Origin: an uncultured Actinomyces sp.
GTDB lineage: Bacteria; Actinomycetota; Actinomycetes; Actinomycetales; Actinomycetaceae
Direction: 5' to 3'
NCBI GenBank assembly: GCA_938041695.1
Contig: CALISI010000057.1
Coordinates: 1 to 64,000, forward strand
DNA: 64,000 bases
In this document: one piece after another, positions 51,564 through 60,612 of the stretch
Numbering within the stretch: position 1 is the first letter of the stretch
Layout of the letters: every line of letters begins with the position of its first letter
Notes under the pieces: model-generated
What the model was told of the DNA's origin: nothing
The model's database searches: none
The model's input: only the letters and a program-made list of their open reading frames with translations
Program-made: the position numbers and the translations under genes

Positions 51564-52459
51564 CCGCGCTCCGCGAGACGGTGATCAACAGGCAGGTCGT
51601 CGACGTTAATACCGACCATTGCCTCGCCCAGGCCACGCGAGACCTCGGCGATGACGGACGGGTCGTCGTAGAAGGTCGTGGCCTTCACGATGGCAGCAGC
51701 GCGCTTGGCGGGGTCGCCGGACTTGAAGATGCCCGAGCCGACGAAGACGCCCTCGGCACCCAGCTGCATCATCATGGCAGCGTCGGCGGGGGTAGCGATG
51801 CCACCGGCCGTGAACAGCACGACGGGGAGGCGACCCTCGCGGGCAACCTCGGCGACGAGCTCATAGGGGGCCTGCAGTTCCTTGGCGGCGACGTAGAGCT
51901 CGTCCTCGGGCAGGGAGGTCAGGTGGCGGATCTCGTCGCGGATCTTACGCATGTGCGTGGTCGCGTTGGAGACGTCGCCGGTGCCGGCCTCGCCCTTGGA
52001 GCGGATCATGGCCGCGCCCTCGTTGATGCGGCGCAGCGCCTCACCGAGGTTGGTCGCACCGCACACGAAGGGGACGGTGAAGTTCCACTTGTCAATGTGG
52101 TGGCTGTAATCGGCGGGGGTCAGGACCTCGGACTCGTCGATGTAGTCGACGCCGAGGGACTGCAGCACCTGCGCCTCGACGAAGTGACCGATGCGGGCCT
52201 TGGCCATAACCGGGATCGACACGGCCTCAATGATGCCTTCGATCAGGTCCGGGTCAGACATGCGGGCCACGCCACCCTGGGCGCGGATGTCGGCGGGGAC
52301 GCGTTCGAGGGCCATGACGGCCACGGCGCCCGCATCCTCGGCAATCTTCGCCTGCTCGGGGGTCACGACGTCCATGATGACGCCTCCCTTGAGCATCTGG
52401 GCCATGCCACGCTTGACCTGAGGGGTGCCGACCTCGCGCTTAGCGGTCGAATCGCTCAT
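51557..52459 (-). CDS. pdxS: Pyridoxal 5'-phosphate synthase lyase subunit PdxS
   Basis: Builds PLP from ribose 5-phosphate, glyceraldehyde 3-phosphate and ammonia. 300 aa TIM barrel. Key Lys in VMAKARIGHFVEA, second Lys in IRSKGEAGTGDV, Asp in GGVIMDVVTPEQA, C-terminal NVDDLP. ATG at 52459 is 5 bases after GGAG; a GTG two codons upstream lies in the ribosome-binding site. Only 2 bases from the yebC stop. Confidence 0.97.
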   Translation of the reverse strand: MSDSTAKREVGTPQVKRGMAQMLKGGVIMDVVTPEQAKIAEDAGAVAVMALERVPADIRAQGGVARMSDPDLIEGIIEAVSIPVMAKARIGHFVEAQVLQSLGVDYIDESEVLTPADYSHHIDKWNFTVPFVCGATNLGEALRRINEGAAMIRSKGEAGTGDVSNATTHMRKIRDEIRHLTSLPEDELYVAAKELQAPYELVAEVAREGRLPVVLFTAGGIATPADAAMMMQLGAEGVFVGSGIFKSGDPAKRAAAIVKATTFYDDPSVIAEVSRGLGEAMVGINVDDLPVDHRLAERGW

Positions 52460-52461
52460 GT

Positions 52462-53223
52462 TCACTCCTGCTCTTCCAGCTGGGCACGAACCTCGTCCGA
52501 CAGGGACATGTTCGTGTAGATGTTCTGCACGTCGTCGGAGTCCTCAAGGACGTCGATGAGCTTGTTGACCTTGAGGGCGCCCTCGAGATCAAGCTCGACC
52601 TCGGTGGAGGCGACGAACTGGACTTCGGCGGAGTCATAGTCGATGCCGGCGTCCTGCAGGGCGGTACGCACGGCGACAACGTCCTTGGGGTCGGACTCGA
52701 CGACGAAGAGCTCGCCGGCGTCCTCAACCTCTTCGGCACCCGCATCCAGGACCGCCATCATGATGGATTCCTCGTCCACACCGTCGGCGGCGGGCACCTC
52801 GACGATGCCGCGACGCGAGAACAGGTAGGACACCGAACCCGGGTCGGCCAGCGAGCCGCCGTGGCGGGTGAAGCCCAAGCGCACGTCGGAGGCCGCACGA
52901 TTACGGTTATCCGTCAGACACTCCACCAGGAAGGCAACACCGCCCGGACCGTAGCCCTCGTACATGATCGTCTCGTAGTTCGCACCGCCGGCCTCGGCAC
53001 CGGAGCCGCGCTTGACGGCGCGGTCGATGTTGTCGGCGGGAACGGAGTTCTTCTTCGCCTTCTGGATGGCGTCGTACAGGGTCGGGTTGCCAGCGGGGTC
53101 GCCGCCGCCCGTGCGAGCTGCAACCTCAATGTTCTTGATGAGGCGCGCGAAGAGCTTGCCGCGCTTGGCGTCAATGGCGGCCTTCTTGTGCTTGGTGGTC
53201 GCCCACTTAGAGTGTCCCGACAT
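52462..53223 (-). CDS. yebC: YebC/PmpR-family regulatory/translation protein
   Basis: 253 aa. The N-terminus SGHSKWATTKHKKAAIDAKRG and the motifs VPADNIDRAVKRGSG, YEGYGPGGVAF, SDVRLGFTRHGGSL identify the family. YebC-type proteins were described as transcription factors and, more recently, as helping ribosomes through proline stretches. ATG at 53223 follows AGGGAGAAG. First gene of the yebC-pdxS-pdxT-ruvCAB run. Confidence 0.95.
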   Translation of the reverse strand: MSGHSKWATTKHKKAAIDAKRGKLFARLIKNIEVAARTGGGDPAGNPTLYDAIQKAKKNSVPADNIDRAVKRGSGAEAGGANYETIMYEGYGPGGVAFLVECLTDNRNRAASDVRLGFTRHGGSLADPGSVSYLFSRRGIVEVPAADGVDEESIMMAVLDAGAEEVEDAGELFVVESDPKDVVAVRTALQDAGIDYDSAEVQFVASTEVELDLEGALKVNKLIDVLEDSDDVQNIYTNMSLSDEVRAQLEEQE

Positions 53224-53371
53224 CACTTCTCCCTGTTGGGTGGATAGATACCGCCATATTCTAACGCGTTGAGGAGGCTCTCCCCCATGTGTGTGGCGTC
53301 CTCGTGGACAAACGTAAACACCGTCACAGCATCGGGGACGAGGCCATGGCCGCCTCCCCGGGGCACGCACG

Positions 53372-53854
53372 CTAGCGGGTGGGCGGGGTGTAGAAGACCC
53401 TCATGGCGCATGTTTCGGGCGCGAGGTCCTCCCACGCGCCGTCGAAGGAGAGGACGAGGGCGGTAGCGGTGGGCACTCCCCTGTCAGCTGCCCCTCGGTC
53501 TTCCTTGCGGGCGAGGATGTATCCGGCGTAGGAGATGACGGGTTCGTGCCCGACGATCAGGCCTGTCTGCCCGGTGAAGGTGCGGGCCAGCTCGATGATC
53601 TCCTCCTCGCCGCCGTCGTAGATGGAGCGGTCGTGCCAGGCCTCGTCGGCGCCCGCGCGCGCGAGGATCGCCGCGAAGGTTTCGCGGGCGCGCTGGGCGT
53701 CGGAAGAGACGGCGACGCTGAATGCGCCGATCTCGCGGGCGAGGGTCGCCCCGAGGCGCGCGGCCTGGTCTCGCCCGACGTCGGTGAGCGGGCGGGAACG
53801 GTCGGGGTAGGAGTAGGCGGCCTGCGCGTGGCGAACGAGAACGAGGGTTGGCAT
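53372..53854 (-). CDS. SixA-like histidine phosphatase
   Basis: 160 aa. RHG-type catalytic motif LVLVRHAQAAY at the N-terminus, second Arg in RPLTDVGRDQAARLG, and second catalytic His in GLIVGHEPVISY. Such short histidine phosphatases (SixA in E. coli) dephosphorylate phosphohistidine proteins or small phosphoesters; the target here is unknown. Confidence 0.87.
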   Translation of the reverse strand: MPTLVLVRHAQAAYSYPDRSRPLTDVGRDQAARLGATLAREIGAFSVAVSSDAQRARETFAAILARAGADEAWHDRSIYDGGEEEIIELARTFTGQTGLIVGHEPVISYAGYILARKEDRGAADRGVPTATALVLSFDGAWEDLAPETCAMRVFYTPPTR

Positions 53855-53886
53855 ACTTCCAAGCGTAACCGCATCGGGAGGACACC

Positions 53887-54120
53887 ATGGCTCTGGGAGT
53901 CGAAAGCGCCTCGGGCATCTGCTCCGCGCGCGAATGCACGAACGCCGCGATCTACCGGATCGACTGGCGCAACCCGGCGATCCACCGCGCCCGCACGAAG
54001 ACGTGGCTGGCGTGCGAGGACCACCTGTCCTACCTGGAGAACTACTTCAGATACCGCTCGTTTCCTTTCGAGGTGTCAGCCTTCGTGGCGCCCGGTCAGG
54101 AGCAGTCTGCGGACCACTGA
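53887..54120 (+). CDS. Small conserved Cys-containing protein (77 aa)
   Basis: 77 aa with three Cys and several His (ICSARECTNAA, WLACEDHLSYLENYFR) that could bind a metal. From memory such proteins are widespread in actinobacteria and of unknown function. GGGAGGACACC precedes the ATG at 53887 at ideal spacing. It is one of few plus-strand genes, and its last 25 bases overlap the convergent phosphatase gene. Confidence 0.8.
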   Translation: MALGVESASGICSARECTNAAIYRIDWRNPAIHRARTKTWLACEDHLSYLENYFRYRSFPFEVSAFVAPGQEQSADH

Positions 54121-54779
54121 TCGAGGGGCCTGTCGTTCCACGTCAGGGCGTGGAGCCCCTTCGCCAGTTCGTCGGCGCAGGCCGGGGTGAAGTCGGGCGC
54201 CCACTCGAAGGCGGAGGTGCCCGTGTTCGACATGAAGTGCTGGGAGACGAGTTCCTCGTCGATCTCTTGGGACAACCAGGTGGCCAGCAGGCGCGTGAGC
54301 GCGCCGTGGATAACGAAGACCGCGACGGCCTCGTCCCCCGCTTGCTCACGCGCTTCCAGGCCCACGCGACGAACGGTCTCGAGCGAGCGCGCCAGTGCCT
54401 CGCGCCCATTTTCGCCGCCGGGCATACGGTTATCCAGCTCACCCGCACACCACGACAGGGTTGTGCGCACGTAGAGAGACTGGGAAGCCGGGTCTGCAGC
54501 CATTTCAAGGTCACCGGAACGCAGCTCACGGATGCCGGGGTGCACCTGCGGGGTCAAGCCGTACCTGCTCGCCAGCGGTGCCGCCGTCAGGCGCGTGCGG
54601 AGCAGGCCGGACAGCGCGATGACGCTCGGTGGAGGCGCGACCTCGGCCTCCCACCGATCCGCGAGACGCTGGGCCTGCAGCAACCCTTCGGGGGTCAGCC
54701 CGAGGCCCGGGCGCACGGTGTCAAGCGCGCCGAGGCGATTCGCGGGTGTCTGTCCGTGCCGTACCAGCACAATCTTCAC
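54096..54779 (-). CDS. Histidine phosphatase (phosphoglycerate mutase-like)
   Basis: 227 aa. Catalytic LVRHGQTPANRLGALD, second Arg in LSGLLRTRLTAAPLA, Glu in RELRSGDLE and second His in FVIHGALTRLLA: an intact branch 1 histidine phosphatase. Substrate unknown. Start overlaps the glnE stop by 4 bases. Confidence 0.88.
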   Translation of the reverse strand: MKIVLVRHGQTPANRLGALDTVRPGLGLTPEGLLQAQRLADRWEAEVAPPPSVIALSGLLRTRLTAAPLASRYGLTPQVHPGIRELRSGDLEMAADPASQSLYVRTTLSWCAGELDNRMPGGENGREALARSLETVRRVGLEAREQAGDEAVAVFVIHGALTRLLATWLSQEIDEELVSQHFMSNTGTSAFEWAPDFTPACADELAKGLHALTWNDRPLDQWSADCS

Positions 54780-57712
54780 TGCTGCTCCCAGAAAAGTCGT
54801 TCCATCACGGCGCGCGCCTTGCGTCCGGCGCGCAGCCAGTCTTCTTCGAGGGCATTCAGCCCGCCGCTACCGTACCCGAGGATCGCCGCAAGAGCACGCA
54901 GCTCCGCACTGTCACGGGGTAAAACGTCGAGCTTCACACCGCTCATGCGGCCGCTCGCCAGCGTATTCGCAGCGCGGATACGGGTCGCCATGTCCCAGGC
55001 TTCGAGGAGAATCTGCGTGTCCTGGGCACTCATCAGATCGTGATCCCGAGCAGCCAGGATCGCCTGCGTCGTCGACGGCGTACGCAGCGCGGGGTTGCGC
55101 ATACCGGCGCGCATCTGGATGAGCTGAATCGTCCACTCGACGTCCGTGAGGCCACCGGGGCCGAGCTTCACGTGGCGAGCGGGCTCAATGCCGCGCGGCA
55201 AACGCTCGTTCTCCATGCGGGCTTTCAGCAAGCGAATGTCTCGCACATCCGACTCACTCACTCCCCCGTAGGCGAGCTCCGCGAAGAGCTCTCGCGCCTG
55301 ATCGGCAAGCTCCCCCTCCCCAATCGGACGCGCGCGCACCGCCGCTTGCCGCTCCCACGTGGAAGCCCAGCGCTGCGCGTACTCGCGATGTGACCTGATC
55401 GTGCGACTCATCGGGCCGTTCTTGCCCTCGGGGCGCAGGTCAAGATCGACGACGATACCCAGTTGGCTGGTGGCCGAACCGAGAAGGCTCTTCACACGGT
55501 TGACGATCACTGTTGCGCTCGCCGCAGCCTCGGCATCTGTTGTCCCTCCGACCGCCTCGTGTACGGCGATGACATCCGCATCGGACGCGTAGGAGCACTC
55601 GCGGCCCCCATAGCGCCCCATCGCGACAAAGATGACGTTCGCCCGCTGCCCGCCCCAGCGCTCGCGTTCCTCCCGCGAAGCGATGGCGAGGGCTCCGAGG
55701 ATGGCAGCATCCGTGGCGTCGGCGATCGCGTTTCCACGAGGATTGACGCCATCCAGGAGGTCGGTCATCGCGCAACGGGTCAGCTCACGCGTGCGCACAG
55801 CACGGACTCGTGCAGCCGCCTCGGACGCATCCTCATGGCGGTCAATGAGCGCCGCCACTTCCCGAGCCAGCCGATGCGGCTCGCGCGGTGCCAGCTCGTC
55901 ATCGTCATCGAGCCAGGCGACGGCCTCGGGACGCTTGGCGAGCGCCTCGGCGATCCACCTGGAGTTCGGGAGCATAGTGGTCAGCCTGCGGGCGGCCACA
56001 CCCGAGTCACGCAGGAGCGCGAGGTACCAGTGCGAATCGCCGATATCCTCTGACAGGATGCGGAAATTCAGCAGGCCCATATCGGGGTCGGCCCCAGCCG
56101 CAAGCCACGAGATAAACACGGGGAGTAGGTGGCGCTGAATTGCAGCGCGTCTGCTCGTCCCCTGCGTGAGAGCAGCGATATGTGTGAGGGCACCCGCCGG
56201 ATCACGGTAGCCGATCGCAGCGAGGCGGTCACGCGCACCATCTGCGTGCAGTGAGACCTCGTCCTCGCTCAGCGAAGCCGTTGCGGCGATGATCGGTCGG
56301 TAGAAGACGTCCTCGTGCAGGGCACGTACCCGTGCACGTACCTCATCGATCGCGGCACTGATCGAGCCCGCGTCGGGGAAGCGTAAGCGGTCCATCGCGC
56401 GCCCGAGGACACGCAGTTCCCGTTCCTTGTCCGGAATCAGATGCGTGCGGCGCATGCGAGGTAGCTGAGTGCGGTGCTCGACGGCGCGCAGGAAGCGATA
56501 GCAAGATGCGAGCTGATCAGCATCGCTGCGGGCGATATAGCCGCCGTCTCGCAGCGCTTCAATCGCCTCCAGCGTCGAGCGCACGCGCAGGAAGGCATCC
56601 GTTCTGCCGTGGACAAGTTGGAGCAGCTGGACCGTGAACTCGACGTCGCGCAGGCCGCCACGTCCGAGCTTAAGTTCACGCGACGCATGCGAACGCGAGA
56701 TGTTGTCCTCGACCCTTCGACGCATCGCGCGCGCAGCCTCGACGAACCCTTCACGAGTGGCAGCGCTCCACAGGTAGGGCTGCGCGGCATCCTCGAAGGC
56801 TCGCCCAACAGTCTCGTCTCCGGCGCAGGCACGGGCCTTCAGCAGCGCCTGAAACTCCCACGTCTGTGCCCATTTGTCCCAGTATTGTCGGTAGGACTCA
56901 ACGGTGCGTACGAGGGCCCCGTTGCGTCCCTCCGGGCGTAGGTTGGCATCGACGGTCCACAGTGGCGCCTGCGTGCCCGGCCCCGAGCACGCGGAAGCGG
57001 TTGCCGCCGCAAGTCGCGTAGCGACTTCGAGGGCCACACGCTCGTCCTGATCCACCCCGGCTTCAGCGACGTAGACAACGTCGACGTCGGAGATGTAGTT
57101 GAGCTCGCGCGCTCCCGTCTTACCCATCGCGATGATCGCAAACGGAGTCTGCCCCTGTGGATCGATGTCGCGACGGGCGAGTGCGAGACCAGCCTCGAGC
57201 GTCGCATCCACGAGGTCCGCAATGCGTCGCCCTACCTCGGGCATGAGAGCCTCGGGATCCTCACTCGTCAGATCATCGGCGGCCAGGTACAGGAGAACAC
57301 GTCGGTAGGCTGCGCGCAGGTCGTCCGCGTTTACCCCTTCCGAGGCGACGCACGCTCCACCACCGGTCCGCGTCGCGCCCACGGATTCCAGGAGCACCTG
57401 CCTGCTCTCACCGGGATCCTCCCAGATCGACACCACACGAGCGGGATCGGCGATCACGTAGTCGCCCAGCCACTGACTGCCGCCCAGCACGGCACACACG
57501 CGACGCCGTGAGGCCGGGTCGTCGGCCAATCGGCGCACGAGGCCGGGGTCGGCTTCGTGCAGGCGGATCGCTGCCAGGAGCGCCTGGTCGGGGTCGGCAC
57601 TGGCTCCCAGGTCCGCCGCCCATACCTCGGCTCCACCCGGAAGCTCCTCGAAAAAGTCGAGGGCTCGGCGAGGGTCCAGGAATCCGGCAATCCGAAGCTC
57701 GTCCGGCGTCAC
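54776..57712 (-). CDS. glnE: Bifunctional glutamine-synthetase adenylyltransferase/deadenylase
   Basis: Switches glutamine synthetase off by adenylylating a Tyr and on by removing AMP. 978 aa. Two nucleotidyltransferase domains: deadenylase N-terminal (FAIIAMGKTGARELNYISDVDVVYV, near 190-215) and adenylylase C-terminal (FVAMGRYGGRECSYASDADVIAV, near 700), each followed by PIIAAT/RPEGKNGPMSRT-type motifs and GlnD_UR-like helical bundles. GTG start overlaps the glnA stop (GTGA), so the two are co-translated. Confidence 0.95.
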   Translation of the reverse strand: MTPDELRIAGFLDPRRALDFFEELPGGAEVWAADLGASADPDQALLAAIRLHEADPGLVRRLADDPASRRRVCAVLGGSQWLGDYVIADPARVVSIWEDPGESRQVLLESVGATRTGGGACVASEGVNADDLRAAYRRVLLYLAADDLTSEDPEALMPEVGRRIADLVDATLEAGLALARRDIDPQGQTPFAIIAMGKTGARELNYISDVDVVYVAEAGVDQDERVALEVATRLAAATASACSGPGTQAPLWTVDANLRPEGRNGALVRTVESYRQYWDKWAQTWEFQALLKARACAGDETVGRAFEDAAQPYLWSAATREGFVEAARAMRRRVEDNISRSHASRELKLGRGGLRDVEFTVQLLQLVHGRTDAFLRVRSTLEAIEALRDGGYIARSDADQLASCYRFLRAVEHRTQLPRMRRTHLIPDKERELRVLGRAMDRLRFPDAGSISAAIDEVRARVRALHEDVFYRPIIAATASLSEDEVSLHADGARDRLAAIGYRDPAGALTHIAALTQGTSRRAAIQRHLLPVFISWLAAGADPDMGLLNFRILSEDIGDSHWYLALLRDSGVAARRLTTMLPNSRWIAEALAKRPEAVAWLDDDDELAPREPHRLAREVAALIDRHEDASEAAARVRAVRTRELTRCAMTDLLDGVNPRGNAIADATDAAILGALAIASREERERWGGQRANVIFVAMGRYGGRECSYASDADVIAVHEAVGGTTDAEAAASATVIVNRVKSLLGSATSQLGIVVDLDLRPEGKNGPMSRTIRSHREYAQRWASTWERQAAVRARPIGEGELADQARELFAELAYGGVSESDVRDIRLLKARMENERLPRGIEPARHVKLGPGGLTDVEWTIQLIQMRAGMRNPALRTPSTTQAILAARDHDLMSAQDTQILLEAWDMATRIRAANTLASGRMSGVKLDVLPRDSAELRALAAILGYGSGGLNALEEDWLRAGRKARAVMERLFWEQQ

Positions 57713-59049
57713 CGCGGAACGACCTTCAGGAATTGCTCAAGCTCCTGGCGAGTAATCTGCTGGCGGTATTCCGTCCATTCCTTGCGCTTGTTACGAATAA
57801 CGTAGTCGAACACCTGCTCGCCGAGCGTAGAGGCCACCAGGTCGGAACTCTTCATGGCACGCACGGCGTCCGCCAACGAGGCAGGCAGGGCGTGAATGCC
57901 CATGACCTGACGCTCTCGATCCGACAGGTCCCACACGTTGTCCTCGGCCTCGGGCATCAGCTCCATCTTCTTGTCGATGCCGTCGAGCCCCGCTGCGATG
58001 AGGACGGCGAACGCCAGGTAGGGATTCGCGCTCGGGTCGGGAGCGCGGTACTCGATGCGCGCGGCAGCGGCCTTCTTCGGCTTGTACAGCGGGACGCGCA
58101 CGAGCGCCGAACGATTCAAGTGACCCCAGCACACGTAGGAAGGAGCTTCTCCCCCGCCCCACAGACGCTTGTAGGAGTTCACGTGCTGGTTCGTGATCGC
58201 CGCGATCTCCTCGGCGTGCGCGAGCAGGCCCGCGATGAACTGGCGCCCCGTCGTCGACAGACGGTACTGACCTGCCGGGGAGAAAAACGCGTTCTCTTCC
58301 CCCTCGAACAGCGACAGGTGCGTGTGCATGCCCGAACCCGGATGCTCGATAAAGGGCTTGGGCATGAACGTCGCGACGAGCTCCTCGCGCAGCGCGACCT
58401 CTTCGATCAGAGTACGTGCGGTCATGATGTTGTCCGCAGCACGCACGGGATCCACGGCGCGCAGGTCGATCTCGTTTTGTCCGGGCCCGCCCTCGTGGTG
58501 AGAGAACTCGACCGGGATCGCCATATCCTCCAGCATCCGCACCGCACGACGACGGAAATCGTTCGAGTCTCCGCGCGCGACATGGTCGAAGTAGCCGGCT
58601 TGGTCGACCGGAATCATACGGTCGGGAGTGACGGGCTGACGCAGGAGATAAAACTCGATCTCGGGGTGGATCATGACACGGAAACCCGCATCCGCAGCCC
58701 GCTGGACGGTGCGCTCGAGTACGCCGCGCGGATCGGAAGGCGCAGGCCGCCCGTCAGGCATGAGCACGTCGCAGAACATGCGCGCCACCGGGTCATCATT
58801 CGAACGCCACGGGAGCAACTGAAACGTCGAGGCATCAGGCTTCAGGAGCATGTCCGACTCGTAGACGCGCGTCAAGCCCTCGACCGCAGACCCGTCGAAA
58901 CCAATCCCCTCGGCGAATGCTTCTTCAAGCTCGCCCGGGTCGATCGAAATTGACTTCAAGACGCCCGCAACATCCGTGAACCACAAACGAATAAAACGAA
59001 TGTTCTTCTGCGCCACCTCACGCAGCACATATTCCTGATGCGAATCCAC
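57709..59049 (-). CDS. glnA: Type I glutamine synthetase (GlnA2-like, no adenylylation Tyr)
   Basis: Makes glutamine from glutamate, ammonia and ATP. 446 aa. GIGFDGSAVEGL, metal/substrate sites IHPEIEFYL, GPGQNEIDLRA, GSGMHTHLSLFEGEE, and NQHVNSYKRLW are intact. At the usual NLYDLP adenylylation loop this protein reads NVWDLS, with Trp in place of Tyr, so GlnE next door should not modify it; an adenylylatable GlnA1 probably lies elsewhere. GTG at 59049 follows GGGAGGA. Confidence 0.93.
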   Translation of the reverse strand: MDSHQEYVLREVAQKNIRFIRLWFTDVAGVLKSISIDPGELEEAFAEGIGFDGSAVEGLTRVYESDMLLKPDASTFQLLPWRSNDDPVARMFCDVLMPDGRPAPSDPRGVLERTVQRAADAGFRVMIHPEIEFYLLRQPVTPDRMIPVDQAGYFDHVARGDSNDFRRRAVRMLEDMAIPVEFSHHEGGPGQNEIDLRAVDPVRAADNIMTARTLIEEVALREELVATFMPKPFIEHPGSGMHTHLSLFEGEENAFFSPAGQYRLSTTGRQFIAGLLAHAEEIAAITNQHVNSYKRLWGGGEAPSYVCWGHLNRSALVRVPLYKPKKAAAARIEYRAPDPSANPYLAFAVLIAAGLDGIDKKMELMPEAEDNVWDLSDRERQVMGIHALPASLADAVRAMKSSDLVASTLGEQVFDYVIRNKRKEWTEYRQQITRQELEQFLKVVPR

Positions 59050-59075
59050 CGATGTCCTCCCGTCGAGAAAATGAA

Positions 59076-59106
59076 CGGGCCGACCGCAGGGACTGCGGTC
59101 GGCCCG
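59076..59106 (-). terminator. Hairpin terminator between the SPFH gene and glnA
   Basis: Perfect 14-bp GC-rich stem (CGGGCCGACCGCAG with its complement) with a 3-base loop, 14 bases after the SPFH stop; minus-strand tail is GTTCATTTTC. Confidence 0.75.
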
Positions 59107-59119
59107 GCATGGCTTCAGT

Positions 59120-60079
59120 CTACTTGCCCAGGTTGAAACCCTTCGAGATGGATTCCAGTGCGCCGGTGAGATCGGAGGGAAGCATCCACAGCTTGGACGC
59201 CTGACCATCGGCGATCTTCGGCAGCATTTCAAGGTATTTGTAGGACAGGAGCTCGGGAGTGGCCTTACCGGCGTTAATTGCCGCAAAGACCGTCTGAATG
59301 GCCTCGGATTCACCCTGAGCACGCAGGATCTGCGCCTGACGGGCACCCTCGGCCTGCAGAATCAGGGCTTCCTTCTGGCCCTTCGCCTGAAGAACCTGTG
59401 CTTCCTGCTGGGCAGACGCGGCCAGAACGGCGGCCTGCTTGGCACCCTCGGCCTTCTTGATCTGGGCCTCACGCTCGGCCTCGGCCGTCAGAATCGTCGC
59501 ACGCTTGGTACGTTCAGCCGTGATCTGCTGCTCCATGGCGGCCAGCACTCGCGGCGGCGGCTCGATGGACTTGAGTTCCACGCGGGTGACGCGAATGCCC
59601 CACGGGCCTGTGGCCTCGTCGAGGACACCGCGCAGCTGCTTATTGATCGACTCGCGCGACGTCTGGGTCTGCTCAAGATCGAGAGAACCAATCAGGTTAC
59701 GCAGGGTCGTCGCGGTCAGCTGCTCGATCGCCTGCAGGAAGTTAGCGACCTCGTAGGTCGCGCTGCGCGGATCCGTGATCTGGAAGTAGATAACGGAGTC
59801 GATCGACACCATCGCCTGGTCGGCGGTGATGACGGGCTGCGGCGGGAAGTTCGCGACCTGCTCACGCAGATCGATACGAGCGGCAACGCGGTCCACGAAG
59901 GGGACCAGCAGGTGGAAACCACCCTGCATGACCGCCTGGAACCGACCAAGACGCTCCACAACGTACGCCTGCGACTGCGGAACGATCCGCACTGCGCGTG
60001 CAAGCGAGACCACGACGAAAACGACGAGAGCAAGCACCACGATGAACGCGATGTTACCGATGATGTTTCCTGAATTCAC
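59120..60079 (-). CDS. SPFH/Band 7 (stomatin/paraslipin) membrane protein
   Basis: 319 aa. N-terminal membrane helix (IIGNIAFIVVLALVVFVVV), SPFH domain (AYVVERLGRFQAVMQGGFHLLVPFVDRV, DQAMVSIDSVIYFQITD), a charged Ala/Glu/Gln-rich coiled coil (about 190-265) and an AQGESEAIQTVFAAI segment. Family members such as QmcA assemble into membrane microdomain cages and often associate with FtsH-like proteases or NfeD. The gene is preceded by NfeD and an ABC ATPase. GTG start after AAAGGA. Confidence 0.92.
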   Translation of the reverse strand: MNSGNIIGNIAFIVVLALVVFVVVSLARAVRIVPQSQAYVVERLGRFQAVMQGGFHLLVPFVDRVAARIDLREQVANFPPQPVITADQAMVSIDSVIYFQITDPRSATYEVANFLQAIEQLTATTLRNLIGSLDLEQTQTSRESINKQLRGVLDEATGPWGIRVTRVELKSIEPPPRVLAAMEQQITAERTKRATILTAEAEREAQIKKAEGAKQAAVLAASAQQEAQVLQAKGQKEALILQAEGARQAQILRAQGESEAIQTVFAAINAGKATPELLSYKYLEMLPKIADGQASKLWMLPSDLTGALESISKGFNLGK

Positions 60080-60125
60080 AGCGTCTTTCCTTTCTTACGT
60101 CGATGAAAATACAAGATGTGCGGGA

Positions 60126-60602
60126 TCAGGAGATCGAGTCTCCGTATGGATGTGTCGGAGCCGCAGAGGCCGGGTCGAGGGCGCTCACGACGGCGGTTGC
60201 ACCGTCGATGCGGTCAACACGAACCTCGGCGCCAACGGGCAGCGTGGGCCCCTCGGTACGCGCGCTCCACTCTCCGCCGGAAAACTGGATACGCCCGTGG
60301 CGCTCTCCCACGGCCTCGGTCACGTATCCAGTCTTGCCAATCAGACCGTCAGTGTTGCTCGGAACGTAACCGCTGGATCGATCAATACGCCCCTTGAGGA
60401 AGGGACGCAGGATGACCAGGAGGGCAATCGACACGACAATGAAAACGATGACCTGAACCGTCAGGTTCGCGCCGAACGCGCCCGCGATGCCGGCGGCCAG
60501 CGCGCCGATCGCAAACATGAGGAACACAAAGCTCACGCTCATGACCTCGACGATTCCGCAGAGGAGGGCACCGAGAATCCACAGCCACCACATACCGCTC
60601 AC
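60126..60602 (-). CDS. NfeD-family membrane protein
   Basis: 158 aa. Two or three N-terminal hydrophobic segments (WLWILGALLCGIVEVMS; FVFLMFAIGALAAGIAGAF; VIVFIVVSIALLVIL) and a C-terminal OB-fold (GLIGKTGYVTEAVGERHGRIQFSGGEWSAR). NfeD partners stomatin/SPFH proteins, fitting the next gene. The GTG at 60602 sits very close to AGGAG; an ATG three codons later (60593) is an equally good start. Confidence 0.88.
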   Translation of the reverse strand: MSGMWWLWILGALLCGIVEVMSVSFVFLMFAIGALAAGIAGAFGANLTVQVIVFIVVSIALLVILRPFLKGRIDRSSGYVPSNTDGLIGKTGYVTEAVGERHGRIQFSGGEWSARTEGPTLPVGAEVRVDRIDGATAVVSALDPASAAPTHPYGDSIS

Positions 60603-60612
60603 GCTCCTATTC

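Noticed and set aside
57508..58953. 481-codon plus-strand open frame opposite glnE and glnA
   Set aside because: Same mirror-frame effect; covers the ends of two clear genes.
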